DNA of 64,000 nucleotides from an uncultured Nesterenkonia sp. Lineage in GTDB: Bacteria; Actinomycetota; Actinomycetes; Actinomycetales; Micrococcaceae. The notes beneath the pieces are model-generated. The model worked only from the letters and a program-made list of their open reading frames with translations. It had not been told where the DNA came from and searched no databases. How positions within the stretch are numbered: position 1 is the first letter of the stretch; every line of letters begins with the position of its first letter. Positions 7,700-16,099 of the stretch are shown piece after piece. The DNA lies in assembly GCA_947494195.1 (NCBI GenBank), contig CANLUC010000003.1:1-64000 (forward strand). Reading direction: 5' to 3'. A program made the position numbers and the translations under genes.

Positions 7700-9214
7700 A
7701 TGACCGCGCAGACCCTGGGCACGCCCGGCAAGATCATCGCCGTCCACATCAGCTATGAGTCCCGCGCGGCCGAGCGCGGCCGGCGGCCGGAGGCGCCCTC
7801 GTACTTCTTCAAACCGACCAGCTCCATGGCATCCTCCGGGGAGACTGTCGAGCGTCCGGCTGGCACCGAGCTGCTCGCCTTCGAAGGGGAGATCGCCCTG
7901 GTGATCGGCACCACCGGCCGCCATATCCGCGCAGAAGACGCGTGGTCCCACGTCAGTGCGGTCACCGCGGCCAACGACTGGGGGCTCTACGACCTCCGTG
8001 CGGCAGACAAGGGGTCAAACGTCCGCAATAAGGGCCGCGACGGGTACACCCCACTGGGCCCCGAACTGATCCCCGCGCACGAAGTGAACCCCGAGTCACT
8101 GCGCCTGCGCACCTGGAAGAACGGCCAGCTGGTCCAGGAGGACACCACCGCCGCCATGATCTTCCCCCTGCGACAGCTGCTCGCCGACCTCTTCCAGCAC
8201 ATGACCCTGGAAGCAGGGGACGTCATCCTCACCGGCACCCCGGCGGGGGCCTCAGTGGCGGAGCCGGGCGACGTCGTCGAGGTTCAGGTCGATGCCGGCG
8301 CGCTCAGCAGCGGTCGGCTGATCACCACGGTCGCCGAGGGTCCCGGGCACTTCGACCCCGCCCTGGGCAGCCTGCCCCAGGTCAACGACACCCAGCGCGA
8401 AGAAGCCTGGGGCACTCGCGAGGCCGCCGGGCTGGCACCGCAGAAGGGCTCCGCGCTGAGCGAGCAGCTGCGCGCGAAGCTGCTCGAGGCTCCGGTCGCC
8501 GGCCTGTCCCAGGAGATGCGCAAGCGAGGCTTCAACAACGTCACCATCGACGGCGTGCGCCCCACCCGCAGCGGCACCAAGCTCATCGGCACCGCTCGCA
8601 CCCTGCGCTTCGTGCCGAACCGCGAAGACCTCTTCGCCTCGCACGGCGGCGGATTCAACGCACAGAAGCAGGTGTTCGACTCCGTGGAGGAGGGCGAGGT
8701 GATCGTCATCGAGGCCCGCGGCGAGCGTGGCTCCGGCACGCTCGGCGACATCCTTGCGCTGCGCGCGCTGCAGCGGGGAGCGGCTGGGGTCGTGACCGAC
8801 GGCGGCGTACGGGACTACTCCACCGTGGCCGATATCGCGCTGCCAGTCTTCAGTCAGGGCGCGCACCCGGCCGTGCTGGGACGCAAACATGTGCCCTGGG
8901 ACGCCGACCTCACCATCGCCTGCGGCGGCGCCACGGTCCAGCCAGGGGACATCATCGTCGGCGACGACGACGGCGTGATCGTGCTGCCTCCCGGCATTGC
9001 CGAGGATGTGGCGGACGCGGCGCTGACCAAGGAGACCGAGGACGCCTGGATCGCCGACCAGGTCAAGGCCGGACACCCCGTGGACGGACTCTTCCCGATG
9101 AACTCCACCTGGCGCGCCCGGTATGACCAGGAGCGGGGTCAGGCCCAGGGCACGGTCGAGCCGCAGAGCCACACGCAGGTGGAGGCTCCCGTCGTCGAGG
9201 GGGAGGGCCCGTGA
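7700..9214 (+). CDS. FAH-domain hydrolase/isomerase fused to an RraA-like aldolase/decarboxylase domain
   Basis: This 504-residue protein carries two domains. Residues about 10-225 form a fumarylacetoacetate hydrolase fold like HpaG, with metal-binding FEGEIALVIG and AANDWGLYDLR. Residues about 265-470 form an RraA-like domain of the type found in 4-hydroxy-4-methyl-2-oxoglutarate aldolases, with the active-site loop VVTDGGVRDYS and the metal-site block DIIVGDDDGVIVLP. E. coli HpaG instead has two FAH domains that decarboxylate the 5-oxo intermediate and isomerise the product. Here the decarboxylation may have passed to the RraA-like half. The ATG at 7700 follows AGGAGA; the reading frame extends upstream to 7619 but that covers the promoter. 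It heads the hpa operon. Confidence 0.88.
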   Translation: MTAQTLGTPGKIIAVHISYESRAAERGRRPEAPSYFFKPTSSMASSGETVERPAGTELLAFEGEIALVIGTTGRHIRAEDAWSHVSAVTAANDWGLYDLRAADKGSNVRNKGRDGYTPLGPELIPAHEVNPESLRLRTWKNGQLVQEDTTAAMIFPLRQLLADLFQHMTLEAGDVILTGTPAGASVAEPGDVVEVQVDAGALSSGRLITTVAEGPGHFDPALGSLPQVNDTQREEAWGTREAAGLAPQKGSALSEQLRAKLLEAPVAGLSQEMRKRGFNNVTIDGVRPTRSGTKLIGTARTLRFVPNREDLFASHGGGFNAQKQVFDSVEEGEVIVIEARGERGSGTLGDILALRALQRGAAGVVTDGGVRDYSTVADIALPVFSQGAHPAVLGRKHVPWDADLTIACGGATVQPGDIIVGDDDGVIVLPPGIAEDVADAALTKETEDAWIADQVKAGHPVDGLFPMNSTWRARYDQERGQAQGTVEPQSHTQVEAPVVEGEGP

Positions 9215-9897
9215 TCCGCATCGACGAACGCATCAGCAAGTCCGAGCTGACCTATGACTGGATCCGCGAGCGCATCATCGCCCGGGAGTTCAATCCGGGA
9301 TATCGACTCGTGCTCGGCGCCATCGCCAAAGAGCTCGGGATCAGCGTGGTCCCCGTGCGGGAGGCGGTGCGCCGCCTCGAGGCCGAGGGCCTGGTGGAGT
9401 TCGAACGCAATGTCGGCGCCCGAGTCGCCATGGTCAACAGCGTCGAGTACATCGACACTATGCAGACCCTCGGGGTCCTGGAGGGGGCCGCCACAGCGCT
9501 CGCGCTGCCACAGATGTCCCAGGAGGACATCGACCGCGCGCAGTCGATCAACGATTCCATGCGCGCCATGCTGGAGAGCTTCGATCCGGTGGTGTTCACC
9601 TCGCTGAACGAGAAGTTTCACCGCGCGCTGTTCCACCGCTGTCCCAATCCACACATCGCTGAACTCGCCGATCGTGGATGGAACCGGATGGCCGGGCTGC
9701 GCAGCTCCACCTTCAGCTTCGTGCCCGAGCGCGCGCCACGCTCGGTGCAGGAGCACGACGAGATCCTGCGGCTGATCCGTGAGCACGCCGAACCGATGGA
9801 GATCGAGATGGCAGTCCGCCAGCACAAATGGCGCACCGTCGAGGCCTACCGAGAACAGGGCCACCATGGCGTCCCGACTCCCGCGACTGCCCGCTGA
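9211..9897 (+). CDS. GntR-family regulator (FCD subfamily)
   Basis: The 228-residue protein has an N-terminal winged helix (LGAIAKELGISVVPVREAVR, about residues 38-57) and an all-helical FCD effector domain with metal-type ligands in NEKFHRALF and QEHDEILRLI. The GTG start overlaps the preceding stop (GTGA), so translation is coupled. It is probably the local regulator of the homoprotocatechuate genes, sensing a pathway acid and binding the GTATAC palindrome at 7639-7646; this pairing is inferred from position and family. Confidence 0.9.
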   Translation: MIRIDERISKSELTYDWIRERIIAREFNPGYRLVLGAIAKELGISVVPVREAVRRLEAEGLVEFERNVGARVAMVNSVEYIDTMQTLGVLEGAATALALPQMSQEDIDRAQSINDSMRAMLESFDPVVFTSLNEKFHRALFHRCPNPHIAELADRGWNRMAGLRSSTFSFVPERAPRSVQEHDEILRLIREHAEPMEIEMAVRQHKWRTVEAYREQGHHGVPTPATAR

Positions 9898-9954
9898 CCT
9901 GCCACGGGCACCCATTGAACCCAGCGCCTGCGCGCAAGAAGGAGAAGACACCCG

Positions 9955-11460
9955 ATGAACGACTACCAGACCCCCGTCCCTGCCGATCTGCCCGAGCGGA
10001 TCCAGCACTACATCGACGGCGAGTCCGTGGACTCAGCCGAGGGCGGCACCTTCGAGGTGCTCAACCCGGTCACCAATGAGACCTATATCCACGCCGCCGC
10101 CGGAACCAAAGCCGACGTGGACCGTGCCGTCGCCGCAGCCCGCCGGGCCTTCGAGACCGGCCCCTGGCGCGAGATGCTCCCGCGAGAACGTTCCCGAGTG
10201 CTGCACCGGATCGCCGACCTGGTCGAGGACCGCGGAGACCGCCTCGCCGAGCTGGAGTCCTTCGACTCGGGCCTGCCCATCACCCAGGCACTGGGTCAGG
10301 CGCGCCGCGCCGCCGAGAACTTCCGCTTCTTCGCCGACCTGATCGTGGCCCAGGCCGACGACGTCTACAAGGTCCCCGGACGCCAGGTCAACTACGTCAG
10401 TCGCAAGCCCATCGGCGTGGCCGGGCTGATCACCCCCTGGAACACTCCGTTCATGCTGGAAAGCTGGAAGCTCGCCCCGGCGCTGGCGGCGGGCAACTCT
10501 GTGGTGCTCAAACCTGCCGAGTTCACCCCTCTCTCGGCCAGCCTGTGGGCCGGCATCTTTGCCGAGGCGGGACTGCCCACCGGGGTGTTCAACCTGGTCA
10601 ACGGGCTGGGGGAGCAGGCCGGCGATGCGCTGGTGAAGCACCCGGAGGTGCCGCTGATCTCCTTCACCGGAGAATCCAGCACCGGACAGACCATCTTCGC
10701 CAACGCCGCGCCGGCGCTGAAGGGGCTCTCCATGGAGCTGGGCGGGAAATCGCCCGCTGTCGTCTTCGCCGATGCCGATCTGGAAGCCGCCATCAACGCC
10801 ACCGTCTTCGGAGTCTTCTCGCTCAACGGTGAGCGCTGCACCGCCGGCAGCCGGATCCTGGTCGAGCGCAGCATCTATGACGAGTTCGTCGAGCGCTACG
10901 CCGCCCAGGCCAAGCGGGTCAAGGTCGGCTTCCCGCATGAGCGCGAGACCGAGGTCGGTGCGCTGGTGCACCCGGAGCATTTTGAGAAGGTCATGAGCTA
11001 TATCGAGATCGGCAAGGGTGAGGCCCGGCTCGTGGCAGGCGGCGGACGCCCCGAGGGGTTCCCCACCGGAAACTTCGTGGCTCCCACGGTCTTCGCCGAT
11101 GTGCCCAGCGAGGCCCGGATCTTCCAGGAGGAGATCTTCGGACCGGTGGTCGCCATCACGCCCTTCGACTCCGAGGAGGAGGCCCTAGAGCTGGCAAACA
11201 ACACCAAGTACGGGCTCGCCGCCTATATCTGGACCAACGACCTCAAGCGATCGCACAACTTCGCCCAGTCGGTGCAGGCTGGCATGGTCTGGCTGAACTC
11301 CAACAACGTGCGCGACCTGCGCACCCCCTTCGGCGGGGTCAAGGCCTCCGGTCTCGGGCACGAGGGCGGGTACCGCTCGCTGGACTTCTACACCGACCAG
11401 CAGGCAGTGCACATCAATCTCGGTGAAGTCCACAACCCGGTCTTCGGCAAAGCCGACTGA
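9955..11460 (+). CDS. hpaE: 5-carboxymethyl-2-hydroxymuconate semialdehyde dehydrogenase
   Basis: The 501-residue NAD-dependent aldehyde dehydrogenase has catalytic Cys295 in NGERCTAGS and general base Glu261 in SMELGGKSP. VAGLITPWNTPFMLESWKLAPALAAG and NSNNVRDLRTPFGGVKASG are the HpaE-type signatures. It oxidises the ring-cleavage semialdehyde to the muconate diacid. AAGGAG precedes the ATG. It lies immediately before hpaD, the enzyme that makes its substrate. It might also oxidise the arylacetaldehyde released by the amine oxidase, since no separate FeaB-like enzyme is seen. Confidence 0.92.
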   Translation: MNDYQTPVPADLPERIQHYIDGESVDSAEGGTFEVLNPVTNETYIHAAAGTKADVDRAVAAARRAFETGPWREMLPRERSRVLHRIADLVEDRGDRLAELESFDSGLPITQALGQARRAAENFRFFADLIVAQADDVYKVPGRQVNYVSRKPIGVAGLITPWNTPFMLESWKLAPALAAGNSVVLKPAEFTPLSASLWAGIFAEAGLPTGVFNLVNGLGEQAGDALVKHPEVPLISFTGESSTGQTIFANAAPALKGLSMELGGKSPAVVFADADLEAAINATVFGVFSLNGERCTAGSRILVERSIYDEFVERYAAQAKRVKVGFPHERETEVGALVHPEHFEKVMSYIEIGKGEARLVAGGGRPEGFPTGNFVAPTVFADVPSEARIFQEEIFGPVVAITPFDSEEEALELANNTKYGLAAYIWTNDLKRSHNFAQSVQAGMVWLNSNNVRDLRTPFGGVKASGLGHEGGYRSLDFYTDQQAVHINLGEVHNPVFGKAD

Positions 11461-11512
11461 CCAGCACTCTTATCCGCCCTCACGTTTTCACCATCAAGCA
11501 AGGACGCTTCAG

Positions 11513-12619
11513 ATGACAGACACCTCCTTCCAGCGAGTCCCCACTCCCTCCGTCCCGGCCCCCGACATCCTGCGCTGCGCCTATATGGAGCTCATCGTCA
11601 CCGACCTGAAACGGTCGCGGGACTTCTACGTCGATGTCCTGGACCTCACCGTGACGGCCGAGGACGAGGACGCGATCTACCTCCGGTCCATGGAGGAGTT
11701 CATCCACCACAACCTGGTGCTGCGCCGCGGTGAACAGGCCGCCGTCGCCGCCTTCTCCTACCGCGTCCGGGCCCCCGAGGACCTCGACAAGGCCGACGCG
11801 TTCTACACCGAGCTCGGCTGCGAGGTCATCCGTCGCAGAGAGGGCTTCACCCGCGGCATCGGCGACTCCGTGCGGGTCCAGGACCCGCTGGGCTTCCCCT
11901 ACGAGTTCTTCCACGAGGTCGAACACGTGGAACGGCTTGCCTGGCGCTATGACCTCTACACCCCCGGCGCGCTGGTCCGCCTGGATCACTTCAACCAGGT
12001 CACCCCCGATGTGCCCAAGGCCGTGGCGTATATGGAGGACCTCGGGTTCCGCGTCACCGAAGACATCCAGGACGAGCACGGCACCACCTACGCCGCGTGG
12101 ATGCGACGCAAGCCCACCGTCCACGACACCGCCATGACCGGCGGCGCCGGACCACGCATGCACCACGTCGCGTTCGCCACCCACGAGAAGCACAACGTGC
12201 TGGCCATCTGCGACAAGCTCGGGGCGCTGCGCCTTTCGGACCATATCGAGCGCGGCCCCGGACGGCACGGCGTGTCCAACGCCTTCTACCTCTACATCCG
12301 TGACCCCGACGGGCACCGGATCGAGATCTACACCCAGGACTACTACACCGGGGATCCGGACAACCCCGTGGTGACCTGGGACGTGCATGACAACCAGCGC
12401 CGTGACTGGTGGGGCAACCCGGTGGTCCCCTCCTGGTACACGGAGGCCTCCACGGTGCTGGACCTCCACGGACGTCCCGTCCCGGCCACGGAGCGCACCG
12501 ATGCCTCGGAGATGGATGTCACCATCGGCGCCGACGGGTTCTCCTACACCCGCAAAGAGGACGAGGAGTCCATGCCCTCCTGGAAACAGGGCGAGTACAA
12601 GCTGGGTCACCAGCTCTGA
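11513..12619 (+). CDS. hpaD: 3,4-dihydroxyphenylacetate (homoprotocatechuate) 2,3-dioxygenase
   Basis: This 368-residue extradiol dioxygenase belongs to the vicinal-oxygen-chelate family and opens the homoprotocatechuate ring beside the hydroxyls. Fe or Mn ligands are His159 (LDHFNQV), His218 (MHHVAFA) and Glu271 (HRIEIYT), each exactly four positions after those of the well-studied Brevibacterium fuscum enzyme (His155, His214, Glu267). That enzyme, of similar length, is the closest family model I know. The ATG at 11513 is preferred; the frame is open upstream into hpaE but has no good ribosome site there. Confidence 0.95.
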   Translation: MTDTSFQRVPTPSVPAPDILRCAYMELIVTDLKRSRDFYVDVLDLTVTAEDEDAIYLRSMEEFIHHNLVLRRGEQAAVAAFSYRVRAPEDLDKADAFYTELGCEVIRRREGFTRGIGDSVRVQDPLGFPYEFFHEVEHVERLAWRYDLYTPGALVRLDHFNQVTPDVPKAVAYMEDLGFRVTEDIQDEHGTTYAAWMRRKPTVHDTAMTGGAGPRMHHVAFATHEKHNVLAICDKLGALRLSDHIERGPGRHGVSNAFYLYIRDPDGHRIEIYTQDYYTGDPDNPVVTWDVHDNQRRDWWGNPVVPSWYTEASTVLDLHGRPVPATERTDASEMDVTIGADGFSYTRKEDEESMPSWKQGEYKLGHQL

Positions 12620-12637
12620 GCCGTCGGGAGACACACC

Positions 12638-13423
12638 ATGCTTGAGAAGGACCAGATCACCGCCATCGCCGATGAGCTCGCCGCCGCCGAGTCACAGCGC
12701 AGCACGATCCCGCTGCTGACCACCCGGTACCCCGAGATGACCATCGAGGACTCCTACGCGGTGCAGAATCAATGGCGACGCCGCGCCGTCGCCTCGGGGC
12801 GCCGACTGGTGGGCCGCAAGATCGGACTCACCTCGAAGGTCATGCAGGTCGCCACCGGAATCACCGAACCCGACTACGGCGCCATCTTCGACGACATGGT
12901 CTACGAGAACGGCTCGGTGATCGAACACTCCCGCTTCTCCAACGTGCGCATCGAGGTGGAGCTCGCCTTCAAGCTCGGCAAACCGCTCTCCGGGCCCGGG
13001 GTCACCGTCTTCGATGTGCTGGACGCCACCGACTACGTGGTGCCGGCCCTGGAGATCCTCTCCAGCAGGATCGAGATGGCCGGCCGCACGATCGTGGACA
13101 CGATCAGCGACAACGCAGCGATGGGCGCGATGGTCTACGGAGGCAACCCCGTGGCCCCGGACGCGGTGGACCTGCGCTGGATCTCGGCGCTGCTCTACCG
13201 CAACGAGACCATCGAAGAATCCGGGGTGGCCGCCGCAGTGCTCAACCACCCCGCCATGGGAGTGGTCTGGCTGGCCAACAAGCTCGCGCAGCACGGAGAC
13301 AGCCTGCAGGCGGGAGAACTCATTCTCGCCGGCTCCTTCACCCGCCCCATGTGGGTCGAGCAGGGCGACACCGTGACCTGTGACTACGGAGAACTAGGAA
13401 CCCTGACATGCCGTTTCAAATGA
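12638..13423 (+). CDS. hpaH: 2-oxo-hept-3-ene-1,7-dioate hydratase
   Basis: The 261-residue protein belongs to the MhpD/HpaH hydratase family, which adds water to the 2-oxo-enoate intermediate with a divalent metal. Visible family blocks are GRKIGLTSKVMQ, EPDYGAIFDDM and the metal-ligand stretch NVRIEVELAFKLGKPL. GGGAGA precedes the ATG, and the gene overlaps the start of hpaI by 16 bases. It feeds 2,4-dihydroxy-hept-2-ene-1,7-dioate to the aldolase. Confidence 0.92.
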   Translation: MLEKDQITAIADELAAAESQRSTIPLLTTRYPEMTIEDSYAVQNQWRRRAVASGRRLVGRKIGLTSKVMQVATGITEPDYGAIFDDMVYENGSVIEHSRFSNVRIEVELAFKLGKPLSGPGVTVFDVLDATDYVVPALEILSSRIEMAGRTIVDTISDNAAMGAMVYGGNPVAPDAVDLRWISALLYRNETIEESGVAAAVLNHPAMGVVWLANKLAQHGDSLQAGELILAGSFTRPMWVEQGDTVTCDYGELGTLTCRFK

Positions 13424-14193
13424 AGCAGACCCTGCGCGAGGACCTCGCGACCGCGGACCGGGCACTCATCGGAGGCTGGGTCTGCTCAGGCTCCCCGGTG
13501 ATGGCAGAGATCATGGCGGGCTCAGGGCTCGACGTCGTGCTCATCGACATGGAGCACGCGCCGAACACCATCGAGTCCGTGCTGGCCCAGCTGCACGCGC
13601 TCTCCGGGTATCCGGTGACACCGATCATCCGGGTGCCCTCCGCTGATCCGGTGATCATCAAACAGGTCCTGGACCTGGGCGTGCAGAATCTCCTGGTGCC
13701 GATGATCTCCACACCGGAGCAGGCCCGCGACGTGGCCGCGGCGACGCAGTACCCGCCGCGCGGCATCCGAGGCATCGGCAACGCCCTGGCCCGGTCCGGA
13801 CGATGGAACCGGGTACAGAACTACCTCGACGACGCCGCCTCCCACGTGAGCGTGTACGTCCAGCTCGAGACCGTCGAAGGTGTGGAGAACGCCGAGGTCA
13901 TCGCCGCCGTCGAGGGCATCGACGGCATCTTCGCCGGGCCCAGCGACCTCTCAGCCTCCATGGGACTGCTGGGCCAACAGACCCACCCCGAGGTCGTCGC
14001 CGCCGTGAAGCGCAGCTTCGCCGCCGCGCGGGCCGCCGGCAAGACGGCCGGGGTCAACGCCTTCGATCCGACAGCCGCCCAGGACTACCTCGACGCCGGA
14101 GCGGCGTGGGTGCTCGTAGGCGCGGACGTCTCGCTCGTGGCCCGCGGCTCGGAGAAGCTCACCGCGGACTTCATCCCACGCACCGCTCACTGA
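13408..14193 (+). CDS. hpaI: 4-hydroxy-2-oxo-heptane-1,7-dioate aldolase
   Basis: This 261-residue class II aldolase of the HpcH/HpaI family cleaves the hydrated intermediate to pyruvate and succinate semialdehyde. Family features are GLDVVLIDMEHAPN with the catalytic His, the metal ligand Glu in QLETVEGVENA, and IDGIFAGPSDLSASMG with the second ligand Asp. AGGAA at 13396 supports ATG 13408, which overlaps hpaH; ATG 13420 forms an exact ATGA junction and is the alternative start. Confidence 0.93.
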   Translation: MPFQMKQTLREDLATADRALIGGWVCSGSPVMAEIMAGSGLDVVLIDMEHAPNTIESVLAQLHALSGYPVTPIIRVPSADPVIIKQVLDLGVQNLLVPMISTPEQARDVAAATQYPPRGIRGIGNALARSGRWNRVQNYLDDAASHVSVYVQLETVEGVENAEVIAAVEGIDGIFAGPSDLSASMGLLGQQTHPEVVAAVKRSFAAARAAGKTAGVNAFDPTAAQDYLDAGAAWVLVGADVSLVARGSEKLTADFIPRTAH

Positions 14194-14203
14194 GGAGTCA
14201 GAC

Positions 14204-16099
14204 ATGCAGTTTCACCACCACGGCTACGTCTCGCAGAACCCGCGGGTCCAGGCCCCGGCAGGGATCGGACTCGATCGGCCCGAGCAGCTGCCCGAGCACA
14301 TGGACGTGCTCATCGTCGGCACCGGGCCTGCCGGGATGATCGCCGCCGCCCAGCTCGCGCAGTTCCCGCAGGTGCACACGCGCGTCATCGAGAAGCGCGA
14401 CGGACGCCTCGAGGTCGGTCAGGCCGACGGGATCCAGGCCCGCAGCGTGGAGACCTTCCAGGCTTTCGGCTTCGCCGACGAGATTTCCAACGAGGCGTAT
14501 CACATCACCGAGATGGCGTTCTGGAAGCCCGACCCGGAGGCGCCGGAGAACATCACTCGCACGGCCCGGCCTGACGATGATCCGGAGGGAATCAGCGAGT
14601 TCCCGCACCTGATCGTCAACCAGGCCCGGGTGCTGGACTACTTCGGAGAGTCCATGGCCAACTCACCGTCGCGGATGACCCCCGACTACGGCTGGGAGTT
14701 CCTGGGGCTGACCGTCCACGACGCGGGCGAAAACCCCGTCGAGGTGACCCTGCGCCGGGCCGCCGGCCCGGAGGCCGGAGCCGAACGCACCGTCTGGACG
14801 AAGTACGTGCTCGGCGCCGACGGTGCCCGCAGCGGCGTGCGCACCTCGATCGGTCGCAGCCTCACCGGTGACAAGGCGAACCATGCCTGGGGCGTCATGG
14901 ACGTGCTGGCAGTGACCGACTTTCCCGACATCCGCCGCAAATGCGCCATCCAGTCCCACTCCGGAGGCAGCATTCTGCTGATCCCGCGCGAGGGAGGCCA
15001 CCTGTTTCGGATGTACGTGGACCTCGGCGAGGTCCAGCCCGGTGAGGGCGCCCAGGTCCGCCAGACCACCATCGAGACGATCATCGAGAAGGCCAACAGC
15101 ATCATGGCTCCCTTCACCGTGGACGTGAAACATGTGGCCTGGCACAGCGTCTACGAGGTCGGGCACCGGGTGACGGACAAGTTCGACGACGTTCCCGAGG
15201 AGCTGACCGGCGAACGCGACCCCCGGGTGTTCATCGCCGGAGATGCCTGCCACACGCACAGCGCGAAGGCCGGGCAGGGCATGAACGTGTCCATGCAGGA
15301 CGGCTTCAACTTGGGCTGGAAGCTCGGCCAGGTGCTGCAGGGACGCAGCCCCGCCGCCCTGCTGCGCACCTACTCCGGGGAGCGTCAGGTGATCGCGCAG
15401 AACCTGATCGACTTCGACAAGGAATGGTCCACCCTGATGGCGCAGAAGCCGGAGGAGATGGAGGACCCCTCCACGCTGGAGGACTTCTACGTCAAGACCA
15501 TCGAGTTCCCGGCCGGCTTCATGACCCAGTACAGTCCCTCGATCATCACCGGAGGCGACGCGCATCAGGATCTCGCGAGCGGCTTCACCGTGGGCAAGCG
15601 GTTCAAGTCGGAGCTGGTCTGCCGGGTCAGCGATGGCAACCCGCTGCACCTGGGTCACCTCGCCACGGCGGATGGACGCTGGCGGCTCTATGCCTTCGCC
15701 GATGCACCGACCGCAGGCGAGGACTCCGCGCTGCGGGACTGGGCACACTGGCTGCACACCGATCCCAGCTCCCCGGTGCGGCGCTTCACCCCCGCCGGAG
15801 AGGACGAGGACGCGCTCTTCGACATCAAGGTCATCTACCAGCAGCGGCATCCCGCTCTGGAGGTCACCGACGCCCCGCGCGCGTTCCTGCCGGTGGTCGG
15901 GCCCTTCGGCCTGACTGCCAGGGACCGGGTATTCGGCACCCACCCCGAACGCGACATCTTCACCGAGCGCGGCATCAGCCGGACGGGCTGCGTCGTCGTC
16001 GTGCGCCCCGACCAATACGTGGCGCACGTGCTCCCGCTGACCGACACCGCCGCCCTGGCCGACTTCTTCGCACCGATCTTCCTGGAGCCCACGTCATGA
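14204..16099 (+). CDS. FAD-dependent aromatic monooxygenase, phenol 2-hydroxylase / 3-hydroxybenzoate 4-hydroxylase type
   Basis: The 631-residue single-component flavoprotein hydroxylase has a Rossmann GTGPAG (residues 39-44), the NADPH/FAD DG motif (VLGADGARSGVR) and the GD motif (FIAGDACHTHSAKAGQGMN). The last 170 residues form the thioredoxin-like dimerisation domain of phenol hydroxylases. These enzymes insert OH ortho to a phenolic OH. In this operon the likely product is homoprotocatechuate from 4- or 3-hydroxyphenylacetate, replacing the two-component HpaBC. Activity on 3-hydroxybenzoate cannot be excluded. GAGGAG precedes the ATG, and the stop overlaps the next start as ATGA. Confidence 0.88.
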   Translation: MQFHHHGYVSQNPRVQAPAGIGLDRPEQLPEHMDVLIVGTGPAGMIAAAQLAQFPQVHTRVIEKRDGRLEVGQADGIQARSVETFQAFGFADEISNEAYHITEMAFWKPDPEAPENITRTARPDDDPEGISEFPHLIVNQARVLDYFGESMANSPSRMTPDYGWEFLGLTVHDAGENPVEVTLRRAAGPEAGAERTVWTKYVLGADGARSGVRTSIGRSLTGDKANHAWGVMDVLAVTDFPDIRRKCAIQSHSGGSILLIPREGGHLFRMYVDLGEVQPGEGAQVRQTTIETIIEKANSIMAPFTVDVKHVAWHSVYEVGHRVTDKFDDVPEELTGERDPRVFIAGDACHTHSAKAGQGMNVSMQDGFNLGWKLGQVLQGRSPAALLRTYSGERQVIAQNLIDFDKEWSTLMAQKPEEMEDPSTLEDFYVKTIEFPAGFMTQYSPSIITGGDAHQDLASGFTVGKRFKSELVCRVSDGNPLHLGHLATADGRWRLYAFADAPTAGEDSALRDWAHWLHTDPSSPVRRFTPAGEDEDALFDIKVIYQQRHPALEVTDAPRAFLPVVGPFGLTARDRVFGTHPERDIFTERGISRTGCVVVVRPDQYVAHVLPLTDTAALADFFAPIFLEPTS

